A DNA stretch of 45,166 bases from a virus: positions 1 through 45,166 of IMG/VR virus record IMGVR_UViG_3300044699_000097; one strand, 5' to 3'. The translations under genes were made by a program, and so were the position numbers. Under the pieces are notes generated by a model that was not told where the DNA came from, did not search any database, and saw only the letters and a program-made list of their open reading frames with translations. How positions within the stretch are numbered: the first letter of the stretch is position 1; every line of letters starts with the position of its first letter. Of the stretch, positions 7,935 through 18,449 are shown one piece after another.

Positions 7935-9231
7935 GTGGCACGCAGCTTCCTGACCGCGATCAACCTCAACAAGAACGAGTTGCAGAACGCCGCGGTGCAG
8001 AACCTCGGTGCCGCACCTGCCTCGCCGGTGAAGGGCCAGCTGTACTTCAACTCGACGGGTGGGGACAACACCCTGTACTGGTGGGACGGGACGTCATGGA
8101 TCCCGGCCAAGGCCACCGGTGGAGCGTTCCCCGGCTACGGATCGGTCCCGGCGGAGACGACGTTCGGGATCACCAAGAACGACGGCGCAGCGACGACGGT
8201 GGCCCGCTCCGATCACACCCACGGTTCTCCGCTGCACGACAACGCCGCGCACTCGGCCGTCAACCTCAACGCCTTGGCCGCACCCACCGGTGCAGTGAGC
8301 ATGGGTGGCCAGCTGGTCACCAACGTGGCCACACCGGTCAGTCGGCACCGACGCAACGAACAAGACGTACGTCGACAACATGGCCGCTGGGTTGTCGTGG
8401 AAGGACGCCGTCCGGGTCACCGGCGGAACCGGGAACAACCTCGCCTTGTCGGGCCTCCTCACAGTTGACACCGTGACCCTGAGTGCCGGTGACCGTGTGC
8501 TCGCCATCGGCCAGACCACCGCTTCTCAGAACGGCATCTACATCGCCGCCGCTGGGGCGTGGACGAGGGCCACCGATGTTGACACCGGCCCCGAGATCGA
8601 AGGCATGGCTGTCTTCGTCATGGAAGGGTTGATATTCGCTGACACGGCCTGGGTGTGCACCACCAACGCGCCCGATCACGGTCGGCACCACCTCCTTGAC
8701 CTTCGCCCAGTTCGCTGGTGGTGGGACCATCAATGCCGGTGCTGGCTGGTGCAGAACGGCACCAGCTTCGACGTGATCGCGGGCGATGCCTCTCTGGTGG
8801 TGTCGGCCAACTCGATCAGTCGTGGCGCGCTGACGGGCGACGTCACCGCATCCTTCGGATCCAACGCCACGACCATCGCTGATGGCGTCGTGACCAACGC
8901 CAAGTTGGCGTCGATGCCCGGCTCCCCGATGCTCAAGGGCCGAGCGACCGTCGGGGCCGGGGTCGTCGAAGACGTCAACATGGTCACGCTCCAGGGCATG
9001 GTGGCGAACTACCTGGGGCGCAAGTACCAGACGGTCGTCAGCGGGGGGGCGACGACGTTCACCGCGACGCACAACTTCAACTCCGTGTCCGTCGCCGTCG
9101 AGGTGTTCCGCAACAGCGCTCCGTTCGACACGATCGACTGCGACGTTGAGCGACCGACCAACAACACCGTGCTGCTGCGTTTCGCCACCGCACCATCGAC
9201 GAACGAGTACGCCGTGGTGGTGCTCGGGTGA
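7935..9231 (+). CDS. Tail fibre protein, frameshifted
   Basis: GTG start with AGGAG at 7925-7929. The protein begins MARSFLTAINLNKNELQNA, has a GQLYFNSTGGDNTLYWWDGT segment, a DHTHG motif, a TNKTYVDNM linker and a long beta-rich tail ending EYAVVVLG. This is the common architecture of actinophage tail fibres that contact the host surface. At least three one-base slips (near 8340, 8668 and 8745) move the frame; with them corrected the protein is about 431 residues. Its stop overlaps the next GTG-type start. The host-binding role is inferred from the family. Confidence 0.8.
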
Positions 9232-10612
9232 GTCGCAAGTTCCTCACTCCGATCGTCCTGCCCGCTGATCCAGCGGTGGCGATGGAGGCTGCCACCAAGC
9301 AGTACGTCGACTCCAAGGCGGGTGGCGGGTCCGAGGTGGAGATCGGTCCGAGCGACCCGATCGGCACGAACCCCTCGGCCGAACTCTGGTACGACGACGA
9401 CGCCGTCGCTCCGCTGAACAGCGACATGCGTTGGTACACGTCGTGGGGTGTCATCGGTCAGGCCAAGATCACATCGCAGCAGACGGGAATCACGACCGTC
9501 GTAACCTTGACGGGGTCCACCATCACGGCGAGCCTGATCGCTGGACGGCGCTATCTGATCAGCGCCACCCTCGCCCCGGTCTTCACAACCGTCGACACCG
9601 TTGGGCTCGTGTACCTCCGTGCTGGCGGTTCGGCCATCCAGACGCGTGCCCTGTCCGGTGCAGTGATTGCCAACGTGTCCAACACGTGGGCGGTCACCAC
9701 CACCTACGACGCAGCAGCCTCAGGTTCTGTGGCGTTTGACGTGGCGATGGCAAAGCAGGGTGGGGCAGGCACGGTTGGCAACTATGCCGATGGCGGGGTG
9801 GTCACCGTCGTCACGGTCGAAGACGTCGGCCCGACCGGTGGCACCAACGTCGTCCCCAGGAATCCGACCTGCGCTGGTTCAGCGCGTGGGGCATCGTCGC
9901 CAACGGCTCGTTGGTCTTCGGTGACGGGGTGCCACTGACCAACAACGCTGCGCTGACCAACCCGATCACCTTCCAGACCGTGGCTGGTCGGCGCTACCGC
10001 ATCTACATGGTCATCCGAGCGGTGTCCAACGCCACGACCATCGGTGCGTGGTTCTCCTTCACGGTTGATGGCGGGATCATCACCGATCGCCATCGTCAGA
10101 TCATCGCCAACACCAACTACAACGCGATCGACGGCGAGTGTCCCTACGTTGGTGACGGCAACTCGCACGTGTTCTCGACGCTGTGGAATGGCCCGACCGG
10201 TCCGGTTGCCTACGGCGGCGGTGGGCAGTTCTACATCGAGGACGTCGGCCCGGTCACCGGGGCGGCGATCATCCCGACTCCGGCGGTGACGCCGTGGACC
10301 GCGTTCCCGTTCACCGCTCCGTGGACGAACTACGACCCCGGTGGCACGTGGGCCAGATGTGAATACCGCAAGAACGGTGATCGGGTCGAGATGCGTGGGT
10401 TGGCCGCTGGTGGGACGATGGGCGGTTTCATCGGCACGTTGCCGGTTGGGTTCCGTCCTCCGGCCTACGTGATGTGGGCGACAGCAGGGTCGATCACGGT
10501 CGACTCGTTCTTCCGTCTCGATGTCCAGTCGGACGGTGTTCTTGTTGCCCGAGGAACAGCGGGCACCTTCGGATACCTCAGCCTGACCGGTTCGTTCTCG
10601 GTGACTCCCTGA
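9228..10612 (+). CDS. Tail fibre protein with duplicated module, frameshifted
   Basis: Starts MSRKFLTPIVLPADPAVAME with TKQYVDSK, then two related beta modules, each opening with R-W-(Y/F)-(T/S)-(S/A)-W-G-(V/I)-I and containing (I/V)-A-G-R-R-Y-(L/R)-I, and each closing with a VEDVGP or IEDVGPVTG motif. A missing C near 9858 breaks the open frame; corrected, the protein is about 461 residues and ends SFSVTP. The C-terminal domain (PVGFRPP...) resembles receptor-facing fibre tips. It is paralogous to the next gene. Confidence 0.8.
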
Positions 10613-11388
10613 TGGGCGTCCTCTACGCCCGCACCGGTGGCAAGTGGGTGCCCGTCGCCCAGGGCAGCGCTGATCAGCGGTGGTTCAGCGCGTGGGGCAT
10701 CATCGGTGTCGGCAGTTTCACGTTCGGGGACGCCGCTCCGTTCGCCAGCCCAGCGGCGCTGACCAACCCGTTGGTTGTGCAGACCGTGGCCGGTCGCCGG
10801 TACCGCGTTCGCATGGTGATCCGTGCCGTCTCGTCAGCGACGACGCAGGCCATCTACTGCATGTTGCAGTCCGATGGGGGGAACGTCGCTGACCGGTACT
10901 CGCAGATCATCAGCGTTGCCTACAACAAGATCGACGGCGACTGGATGTTCACCGGCGACGGAGCATCGCACAGCTACGTCGTCATGTTCACGGCAGCGGG
11001 CGGGTACCAGTGCACCGGCTACTCGTCGGGCGGCAACTACTACATCGAAGACCTCGGCCCGGTCACCGGTGCGTCGCTGATCCCCCCGGCTCCGGCGATC
11101 ACGGCGTGGACGGCACCGACGCTGACCAACGGCTGGCAGAACGCGCCGGGTTGGCAGCCGATGCAGTACCGCATGTACGGCGACATGGTCCAACTCCGTG
11201 GACACATCTTCAACGGGACGGCCAACTCGAACGCGTTCCAGTTGCCGGTCGGGTACCGCCCGCCCGGCCTGATCCAGGTGCCGACGGGGACTGCAGTGGG
11301 CAGTGCCACGATCGGCACCGACGGGACGGTCCAGTCGAACGTGGCTGCGCACATCAGCGTGGTCACCCAGTTCTCGGTGAGCACGTAG
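10612..11388 (+). CDS. Tail fibre tip-like protein, paralogue of preceding gene
   Basis: A 258-residue protein whose sequence repeats the second module of the previous gene: WFSAWGIIGVGSFTFGD, ALTNPLVVQTVAGRRYR, IEDLGPVTGASLIP and LPVGYRPPG. The start overlaps the previous stop (TGATG). Tandem fibre paralogues often give alternative receptor-binding tips. Codon use matches neighbours, so the duplication is probably within this phage lineage. Confidence 0.75.
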   Translation: MGVLYARTGGKWVPVAQGSADQRWFSAWGIIGVGSFTFGDAAPFASPAALTNPLVVQTVAGRRYRVRMVIRAVSSATTQAIYCMLQSDGGNVADRYSQIISVAYNKIDGDWMFTGDGASHSYVVMFTAAGGYQCTGYSSGGNYYIEDLGPVTGASLIPPAPAITAWTAPTLTNGWQNAPGWQPMQYRMYGDMVQLRGHIFNGTANSNAFQLPVGYRPPGLIQVPTGTAVGSATIGTDGTVQSNVAAHISVVTQFSVST

Positions 11389-11395
11389 GAGGATC

Positions 11396-11740
11396 ATGAG
11401 CTTCAACACCATCAGCCAGTCGTCACGTGACGTTGCGCTGCAGGACCGGATCACCGCCGGAGCGATGCAGGAGGCGATCGAGTCCGTCGAGTTCGCTGCC
11501 ACCGAGTTCGCGGAACAGGTGCGGGCCAACCCGATGATCGGGCTCAACCGGTTCCTGTGGCCGACGTGCACCGAGTACGAGGCCGAGTACGCCTCGGCCT
11601 TGGCTGCCGAGAACCCCAACCCAGGGGCCGATGAGGGCGTGATCACCGACGGCAACATCCGCTCCGTCATCCAGAAGTGGTGGCCGGTCGAGGCCGTCCG
11701 GGTGCCGCAGCAGCCGATCTTCCCGCTGCCCCAGCAGTGA
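11396..11740 (+). CDS. Conserved-looking protein ahead of terminase, unknown function
   Basis: A 114-residue protein with a strong GGAGG-like site (AGGAGG at about 11387). It starts MSFNTISQSSRDVALQDRIT and is helical with RFLWPTCTEYEAEYASALA in the middle. I recall similar short proteins next to head genes of actinophages, but not a function. Its TGA overlaps the GTG of the large terminase. Confidence 0.7.
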   Translation: MSFNTISQSSRDVALQDRITAGAMQEAIESVEFAATEFAEQVRANPMIGLNRFLWPTCTEYEAEYASALAAENPNPGADEGVITDGNIRSVIQKWWPVEAVRVPQQPIFPLPQQ

Positions 11741-13401
11741 CCCTCGTCGACGAGTCTCAGATCACCTGGGACCAACTGCTCGAAGAACAGGAGTGGCGCA
11801 AGTGCTTCCCGCAGACGCGGGACGTCAGCAAGCTGCTCGAAGGCTTCACCTACTTCTGCGCCAACCACGTGTACATCAAGCATCCCGAGCGCGGGCGCAT
11901 CAAGTTCGTGCTGTTCGAGGCGCAGCGGATGTCGGCCCACCTGTGGCTGAAGCGCCGCTACTCGATCATGCTGAAGGCTCGCCAGATCGGGTTCTCCACC
12001 CTCGTCAGCATCTTCTGCTTCTGGCTGTCGTTCGGCTACGAGGACCGCGTGATCATCATGCTCAGCCGCACCGAGCGCGATGCGATCAAGCTGTTGGCCA
12101 AGGCCAAGTACAGCTACCGGTTCCTGCCGGAGTGGATGAAGCTGCGTGGCCCGGTGATGAACGCGACGCAGACCAAGATCGAGTTCTCCAATGAGTCGTA
12201 CATGGAGTCGCTACCTTCTGCGAGCGATCCTGCTCGCGGTGAGTCGGTGTATCTCGCGGTGATCGACGAGTTGGCCTACCTGCCGAACAGCGAGGAAGCG
12301 TGGGCCTCGATCGAGCCGGTGGCCGACGTCGGTGGCCGGGTGATCACCCTGTCCACGGCCAACGGCGAGGGCAACCTGTTCCACCAGTTGTGGGTCGGAG
12401 CGCGCTCGGGGACGAACCGCTTCGCCGCCATGTTCCATCCGTGGTGGGCCAACGGTCGCAGCCAGGCGTGGTACGAGGACAAGGTCCGCGACTTGCCGGA
12501 GTGGCAGATCGCCCAGGAGTATCCGTCCGACGAAGAGGAGGCGTTCCTCAAGTCGGGACGCCCGGTGTTCTCCATCGAGGTGCTGCGCAAGCAGGTCGTC
12601 ACCGACCCGATCGCTGAGGGGTTCTTCAACGAGCACCGCGGGCTGTCGTTCCAGCCGGATCACAACGGTCCGCTGAAGGTATGGGAGTTCCCGACCGAGA
12701 TCGGTCGCTACGTCATCGGCGGGGACCCGGCGCAGGGCATGGAACACGGCGACTTCTCCTCGATCCACGTGATCAACGCCCGTGATGGCGAGGTGGTCGC
12801 TCACTGGCACGGGCGGATCGACCCCGACCTGCTCGGCACGCACGTCCTCGCCCCGCTCGGGCGGCTGTACAACAACGCCCTGATCGCCGTCGAGTCGAAC
12901 AACCACGGCCTGGCGACGCTGAAGGCACTGCACCGCGAGCGCTACCACCCGCTGTACATGCAGCGATCGCCGCGCTACAAGAAATCGGTGCCGACCGACA
13001 TCCTCGGATGGCGCACGACGCAGATCACCAAGCCGCTGGCCATCGACGAGTTGAACATGGCCCTGCGCGAGGGGTCGGTGAAGCTCCACGACAAGGCAAC
13101 GGTGGCGGAACTGCGCGGCTTCGTGCGTGATGACGCCGGAAAGTTGAAGGGCTCACCGTTCGACGACCGGGTGATCAGCCTGGCGATCGCCGGACAGATG
13201 CTGAAGCACGTCTGGCTCGCGGAGTACGACCCGAAGAAGGAGCCAGGGCCGGGAACGATGGGCTATTTCGAGCGAATCCTGTACAACGACGACCCTCTGG
13301 CGGAGTTGCACGGGACAAGTACTGTTGGCAAGCGCGAGCCGTTCGGCGCGCCGTGGGTCAGAAAGCAGGTGGCCGGTGGCTACAGGGACAAGACGGCTTG
13401 A
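11737..13401 (+). CDS. Terminase large subunit
   Basis: A 554-residue packaging motor. The ATPase half has the atypical phosphate-binding segment LKARQIGFS (residues about 78-87), a hydrophobic Walker B with acidic pair (VYLAVIDEL, about 171-179), and the STANGEGN coupling motif. The nuclease half shows the three acidic sites in YVIGGDPAQG, ALIAVESNNHG and FDDRVISLA. The GTG at 11737 is preferred to longer frames because it overlaps the previous stop as GTGA, the pattern of this operon. The frame is intact. It acts at the portal to cut and translocate genome DNA. Confidence 0.93.
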   Translation: MTLVDESQITWDQLLEEQEWRKCFPQTRDVSKLLEGFTYFCANHVYIKHPERGRIKFVLFEAQRMSAHLWLKRRYSIMLKARQIGFSTLVSIFCFWLSFGYEDRVIIMLSRTERDAIKLLAKAKYSYRFLPEWMKLRGPVMNATQTKIEFSNESYMESLPSASDPARGESVYLAVIDELAYLPNSEEAWASIEPVADVGGRVITLSTANGEGNLFHQLWVGARSGTNRFAAMFHPWWANGRSQAWYEDKVRDLPEWQIAQEYPSDEEEAFLKSGRPVFSIEVLRKQVVTDPIAEGFFNEHRGLSFQPDHNGPLKVWEFPTEIGRYVIGGDPAQGMEHGDFSSIHVINARDGEVVAHWHGRIDPDLLGTHVLAPLGRLYNNALIAVESNNHGLATLKALHRERYHPLYMQRSPRYKKSVPTDILGWRTTQITKPLAIDELNMALREGSVKLHDKATVAELRGFVRDDAGKLKGSPFDDRVISLAIAGQMLKHVWLAEYDPKKEPGPGTMGYFERILYNDDPLAELHGTSTVGKREPFGAPWVRKQVAGGYRDKTA

Positions 13402-13941
13402 CCGGCAGCGCAAGACCCGCCGGGCCCACGTTCGGAAGAACTCGCGGTGGTATCGCCGGGGTTATGCCGTCCTGCCGCACGAGGTGTGGGGCGATACGCA
13501 GAGGCCACCGTCGACCGGAGGCATCAGCCCGCCTGCGACCGGCGCGCAAGCAGGCATCCCCGGTACGTGGACGCCAGCTGGAAGCCAGCCACCGGCCACG
13601 GTCGCCAACCTGCAGGGCGGCATCCCCTGTCACCGTTGTGGCCAGCCCCCTGACGGCCTGGACGTCCGGTCAGTACGTGCAGACCCGCACCGCTGGGCTC
13701 CTGGTCGAGCGACGTGGACCGGATCGGGCTGGGTCGGTGGTGCCGCTCCGCTGGATGACGACGATCACGTCGCCAACCCGCAGAACTTCACCATCTCCGA
13801 CCTGCAGGCGTGGGTCGACGAGCACCCCGATCTGGCGACGAGGTGCTGACCAACGAGTTGTCGCGGCCCACCCCGCGGGTCACCCTGGTGGACTGGCTGG
13901 AGGGCTTCATCTCTCACCGCGACGACGGCACGATCCCCTGA
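13398..13941 (+). CDS. Head-region protein, multiply frameshifted
   Basis: The start is uncertain; a TTG overlapping the terminase stop (TTGA) is one option. The best reading joins three frames: a basic start (RKNSRWYRRGYAVLPHEVWG), a GTWTPAGSQPPATVANLQGG segment, a TVVASPLTAWTSGQYVQTRT segment, then ATWTGSGWVGGAAP and a helical end (DLQAWVDEHPDLAT, LVDWLEGFISHRDDGTIP). Slips lie near 13625, 13700 and 13840. Proteins with the A-W-T-(T/S)-G-Q-Y-V motif occur near portal genes in actinophages and are taken as virion proteins. About 180 residues. Confidence 0.55.
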
Positions 13942-14144
13942 TGGTCTGCCCGGAGTGCGAGAAGCGCAGCGTCTCGGGCCATCTGGCGACCTGCTATCCC
14001 TGCCACGTCCGCTCGATCGGCTTCACCTACCGGGGCGGTGGGTTCCAGGCCGGGCGCTCGAACTTCAAGGCACGGACCAACGCCGAGTTCCTCGCTGAGC
14101 ACGTCGGTGAGGTGCGAGGGAACCCGAACATCGAGAAGGTCTGA
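13941..14144 (+). CDS. Zinc-finger-like small protein
   Basis: A 67-residue protein starting MVCPECEKRS with a second pair CYPC at residues about 18-21, giving a CxxC...CxxC site, then a basic glycine-rich tail (GGGFQAGRSNFKARTN). It overlaps the neighbours with TGATG junctions. Its position between a head-region gene and the portal is shared with small zinc proteins of some actinophages. Function unknown. Confidence 0.7.
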   Translation: MVCPECEKRSVSGHLATCYPCHVRSIGFTYRGGGFQAGRSNFKARTNAEFLAEHVGEVRGNPNIEKV

Positions 14145-16174
14145 TGCTCCAGCGCGAACTGCTGTCGTACTACCGCGACGAAATCCGCCGGTCGAAGCGG
14201 TGGCGCAGTGACAACTACGACGACGACTGGCAGCGGTACTGCGACATGTACCGCGGGCGGCACTACAGCCGCAAGGACTCCAACGATCAGCTGATCATCA
14301 ACCTGGTCTTCTCGACGATCAACACCATCGCTCCGTCGGTGGCGGTGAACAACCCGAAGTTCGTCGTCAACGCCCGCAAGGCGGAGAAGGCACCGCACGC
14401 GATCATCACCGAAGAGGTCCTCAACTACCTGTGGAGGACGTACCAGTACCAGCCGGAGTTCCGCTTGGCGGTCAACGACTGGTTGGTCGTCGGGCACGGG
14501 TGGGTCAAGACGGGCTACAAGTTCGTCAAGCCACCCGAGGAGAAGAAGACCGACCCTCCGTCGACGTCGGGGCCGACGGACTCGGGTGCAGACGTCGGGA
14601 TCGACGACCGCGAAGACATCGACGGCAACGTCGAGTCGGAGATGTACGTCTACGACGACCGTCCGTTCATCGAACGGATGAGTCCCTTCGACATGTTCGT
14701 CGATCCCGATGCTCGCCACCCGAAGGAGATGTGCTGGATCGCCCAGCGGGTGTGGCGTCCGGTGCAGAACATCCGGGTCGACAGCCGCTACTCGGCCAGC
14801 GCACGACAGAAGGTCAACGGTGCCAGCCAGTCGCGGTGGATGGCCGGTGACGGCGACAGCGATGCGCGCACCGAGCAGCCCGACCACGGCTCACGCCAGT
14901 ACGCCGAGGTGATCGAGTTCTACGACATCGTCCGCGGCAAGGTCTCCACGTTCGCCCTCGACAGCGAGGACACCGACGGCTCCGGTGGGTTCCTGATCAA
15001 GCCGAAGGAGATGCCCTACGCCTTCGGCCACCCGTTCGTCATGCTCCGTGGCTACGAGGTGATCGACAGCTTCTACACGCTGGGCGACGTGGCGCAGATC
15101 GAGTCGCTGCAGCTGGAGTTGAACGAGACCCGCAACCAGATGATGAACCACCGCAAGCGCTTCCAGCGCAAGTGGTTGTACGAGCGGGATGCGTTCGACC
15201 GACAGGGCGTGCTGGCCCTGGAGTCGGACATCGACAACACGATGATCCCCGTCACCTCCGACGGGAACCCGGCCAGCGTCATCGCCCCGCTCCCGGCGGT
15301 CATCACGCCGACGGACTTCTACGACCAGTCCGCGATGATCACCAACGACATCGACAGGGTCAGGGCGTCTCCGACTACCAGCGCGGCGCGGCGCAGACCA
15401 GCGTCAAGCGCACCGCCACCGAGGCAGCGATGATCCAGGACGCGGCGAACAGCCGTGCGCAGGATCGCCTGGCCAAGATCGAGACGGTCCTGGCGGAGAT
15501 CGGTGAGCGGATCATCGGCCTGATGCAGCAGTTCATGACCGGCGAGCAGGTCGCCCGTGTCGTGACCATGCCGGGCAAGATTTGGGTGCCGTACGACAAG
15601 GACTACTTGTCCGGCGACTTCGACTTCGAGGTTGCTGCGGGTCGACCGAGCCGCAGAACGAGACCTTCCGTCGTCAGTCGGCCCTGCAGCTGGTCGATGC
15701 GTCGATGCCGTTCCTGCAGATGGGCGTGGCCAACCCGCTCGGGCTGTACATGTACGTCCTGCAGAAGGGCTTCGGGGTCAAGGACGTCGGTCCGCTGGTC
15801 ATGCGTCCCGAGCAGGCACCACCGGCGAGGGTGACCCGAACGCGCAGGCGATGCAGCCGCCGCCGGGCGAGGAGCAGGGCGGACCGCCGATGAACTCCCC
15901 GACGCAGAACCCAGGTGATGCGCCAGGGCAGTTCCCGCCGGGCGAGGTGCCTCCGCCAGGCCCGACACCGATGGATCAGATGCAGCAGGCGATGCCCCGC
16001 AGGGGATGCCGCCGGGGATGATGCCGCCGCAGGCTGGTCCCGCCACCTGAGCAGGATCCGATGGCCATGCTGATGCAGATGCTCGGACAGCAGGGTCAGG
16101 GACCGCCGCCGGCGGACCCGAGCAGCTGCCGCCGGAGTTGCTGGCGCAGCTGATGAATCCACAAGGGACAGTAG
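14144..16174 (+). CDS. Portal protein, frameshifted
   Basis: Starts MLQRELLSYYRDEIRRSKRW, with R-Y-C-D-M-Y-R-G-R-H, a long conserved core including FDMFVDPDARHPKEMCWIAQ and YGF-like clip strands, and KKxKRF-type helices (NQMMNHRKRFQRKWLY). It forms the dodecameric ring through which DNA enters and leaves the head. One-base slips near 15358, 15640, 15830, 16005, 16055 and 16125 break the frame; the corrected protein is about 676 residues with a P/Q/M-rich tail ending near TAG 16172-16174. The length suits podovirus-like portals. Confidence 0.85.
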
Positions 16175-16183
16175 GAGCACAAC

Positions 16184-16362
16184 ATGGCGAAGCCAGTGGG
16201 CAAGGTCAACCGAACCTCGTGAGGAACTCGACCGATAGGCGGGGGTACACCTCGCGGGCCGAACGCACTCCGGCAGTGACCAAGCGCGAACAGACGCGCG
16301 CCGTCTCCGACACCGTGTCGTCGATGCCCCGCAAGATCGCTGCCAAGGGCAAGGTGAAGTAG
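16184..16362 (+). CDS. Small basic protein between portal and scaffold, frameshifted
   Basis: An AGGAG site at about 16173 precedes ATG 16184, giving MAKPVGKVNRT; a slip near 16220 moves it to a frame reading YTSRAERTPAVTKREQTRA and ending KIAAKGKVK at TAG 16360-16362. The product would be about 59 residues and strongly basic, which fits a DNA- or scaffold-contacting head protein. Not recognised. Confidence 0.5.
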
Positions 16363-16436
16363 CCGCCATCTGTTCCATCCCTCGTGCGTGTGATTAACTT
16401 CCGAGTCAGTCACAGGAGCACGCCAGGAGGAACTCC

Positions 16437-17267
16437 GTGTCGGAAGTAGACGCCCTAGAAGGGCAGCCTGCTGAAGTCGATCCCGAACTCGGGGACATCG
16501 CATCAGCCGGGGAGGTAATCGACGGGACCGAAGACGCCCCGCCGCCTCGCCAATACCTCGAAGTCGACGATCCTGACAACCGCTGGGTGCGGACCAAGGT
16601 CAACGGCGAAGAGATCGAAGTGCCGTTCAGCGAAGCGCTGCGTGGATACAGCCGGGAAGCCGACTACACGCAGAAGGCGCAGACGGTTGCCGAGTTGCGT
16701 CGGCAAGCGGAGTACGGAATCCAGCTGCAGCAAGCGCTGCAGACGGACCCCGCCCTCACGCTGCAAATCCTGGCGCAGCAGTACCAGTTGGATCAGCAGA
16801 GACAGCAGGCCACCCCGGAGCCGGAGCCTGAGTTCGATGATCCCCTGGAACGGCAGCTGTACGAGGAACGCCAGGCGCGTATCGCCCTGGAGCAGCGCTT
16901 CGAGCAGCGCGAGTCGGACAGGGCGTTGGAGATGGCGGTCGGGAACCTCCGCAACCAGTACGCACTGAATGACGATGATCTCCGTTTGGTCGTCGGCACC
17001 GCGATGCAGGCCAACCTGGGGCTCGATGCCCTACCGATGGTCTGGAAGACGATCGCCTTCGACCGCATCCAGGCATCTGTCGCTGCCCACCAGCAGCGCC
17101 AGGCAGCAGAGAACGCTCAGCGAACGCAGGCCAAGACGGCGGCAACGCAGACGGTCTCGTCGGGGCGAGGTGCCCCGGACAGAGACATCGTCCCTCAGAA
17201 GGCGGCTGGACCGATCACACTCCGCCAAGCCGCCGAGCAAGCATGGAAAGACCTCGGCGGCACCTGA
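16437..17267 (+). CDS. Capsid scaffold protein
   Basis: A 276-residue protein with GTG start and AGGAGG upstream. It is acidic at the N-terminus, then has VNGEEIEVPFSEALRGYSRE, and continues as long charged, glutamine-rich coiled coil (LQQALQTDPALTLQILAQQY, QQRFEQRESDRALEM) with a short basic C-terminal part. Position immediately before the major capsid gene and composition are those of phage scaffolds, which guide shell assembly and are lost or cleaved later. No protease motif is seen. Confidence 0.85.
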   Translation: MSEVDALEGQPAEVDPELGDIASAGEVIDGTEDAPPPRQYLEVDDPDNRWVRTKVNGEEIEVPFSEALRGYSREADYTQKAQTVAELRRQAEYGIQLQQALQTDPALTLQILAQQYQLDQQRQQATPEPEPEFDDPLERQLYEERQARIALEQRFEQRESDRALEMAVGNLRNQYALNDDDLRLVVGTAMQANLGLDALPMVWKTIAFDRIQASVAAHQQRQAAENAQRTQAKTAATQTVSSGRGAPDRDIVPQKAAGPITLRQAAEQAWKDLGGT

Positions 17268-17284
17268 CCTGAGAAAGGTGCCCC

Positions 17285-18389
17285 GTGGCAATCGCCTCGA
17301 ACCTTCCGCCCACGTGGGACAGCTTGCTGTCGACCACGATGAACAACTACCGCAAGCAGCTGACGGACAACATCTTCGGATCACGCCCGCTGCTGGAGTA
17401 CCTCCAGTCCAATGGCCGTGTCCGCACGGTTGACGGCGGCATCCAGATCGTCGAGCCGCTGCTCATCGGTCCCGGTGAGGCCGACTCGTACGGTCCCTGG
17501 AGCCAGATCGCGGTGAACCCGGTCGGCGGGATCACCGCCGCCACGTATCCGTGGCGCCAGCTGTACGCCACGATCATCATCTCCGGCCTCGAAGAGGCGC
17601 AGAACAACGGCAAGGAGCAGATGATCAACCTGCTCGACGCCAAGGTGATGCAGGCCGAGCAGACGCTGAAGGACATCCTCGTGCGGATGATCTACGGCAC
17701 CCGTGGAGCGCAGGCCAAGACGACGGACTTCGATCCGTTGACCACCCTGATCGACGCCACGCTCGCCGCTGGCGGGATCACCCCGGCTGCCGCTCCGGCC
17801 CCGGAGAACCTGTGGCGCTCGCCCACCTACAACGCCACGACGGGGACCGGCACCGACGCCAAGGGTGCGGCCATCTCCGGCCTGCCGTTCGGTGCGACGA
17901 TCGCCGGGGACGACCTGGAGTCGATCCTGCGGCGCATGTACCTGTTGGCCAGCGATGGCGGCTCGGACCACGTCGATGCGATCTTCGCCTCGTCCGACGT
18001 CTACGAGATGTACGAGGGCAGCCTCACCCCGCAGGTGCGCTACACCGATACGAGCAAGGCCAACCTCGGGTTCCAGAACCTGATGTTCAAGAACGTGCCG
18101 ATCTACTACGACCCGGATGCTCCGGTGGGTGGGGCGCTCGGCCTGAACTCGAAGTACGTCGGCCTGGCGATCCACTCGGACCGCAACTTCAAGCAGTCCC
18201 CGTTCACTGCCAACCTGTCCGGCACGGTCGCCCCTGGCGCTGCGTCGGCTGCTCCCTGGCATCGTCCCCGGTGCGCCTGCGGCGAACACGATGGACGCCC
18301 GCGTGTCGTTCATCACGACCTACGGCAACACCACGACGCGCGAGCGTCGCCGCAACTTCAAGCTGTCGGGCGTCGTCCCGACCCCCTGA
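17285..18389 (+). CDS. Major capsid protein (HK97-like), one frameshift
   Basis: GTG start with GAAAGG upstream. The sequence begins MAIASNLPPTWDSLLSTTMN and has an E-loop-like region, WRQLYATIIISGLEEAQNNG spine, and a beta-rich P/A domain (NVPIYYDPDAPVGG, NTMDARVSFITTYG) ending NFKLSGVVPTP, where the closing N-F-K-L-S-G-V motif is common in this capsid group. A slip near 18240 breaks the frame; corrected length is about 368 residues. It follows the scaffold and is the main shell protein. Confidence 0.88.
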
Positions 18390-18402
18390 GGACCAAGATG
18401 GA

Positions 18403-18434
18403 GGGGCCCCAATTATGCGAATAATTGGGGCCCC
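18403..18434. repeat. Perfect 14-bp inverted repeat containing the palindromic unit
   Basis: The arms (18403-18416 and 18421-18434) pair perfectly, G4C4 next to the AT-rich core, with loop GCGA, a GNRA tetraloop when read on the plus strand. It lies 14 bases after the capsid stop and 15 bases before the next gene. No T-run follows. The core 18410-18427 is the same palindrome found at leftward gene ends. It may end or punctuate the highly expressed capsid transcript, or act as a protein site. Confidence 0.8.
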
Positions 18435-18449
18435 GACTCAGGAGGCGTC

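Noticed and set aside
8338-8350. Programmed frameshifting in the fibre gene
   Set aside because: No slippery heptamer or downstream structure; several similar slips in the same gene and elsewhere point to sequence error.
12211-13089. Long minus-strand frame opposite the terminase
   Set aside because: Shadow of the large terminase, which has all motor and nuclease motifs on the plus strand.
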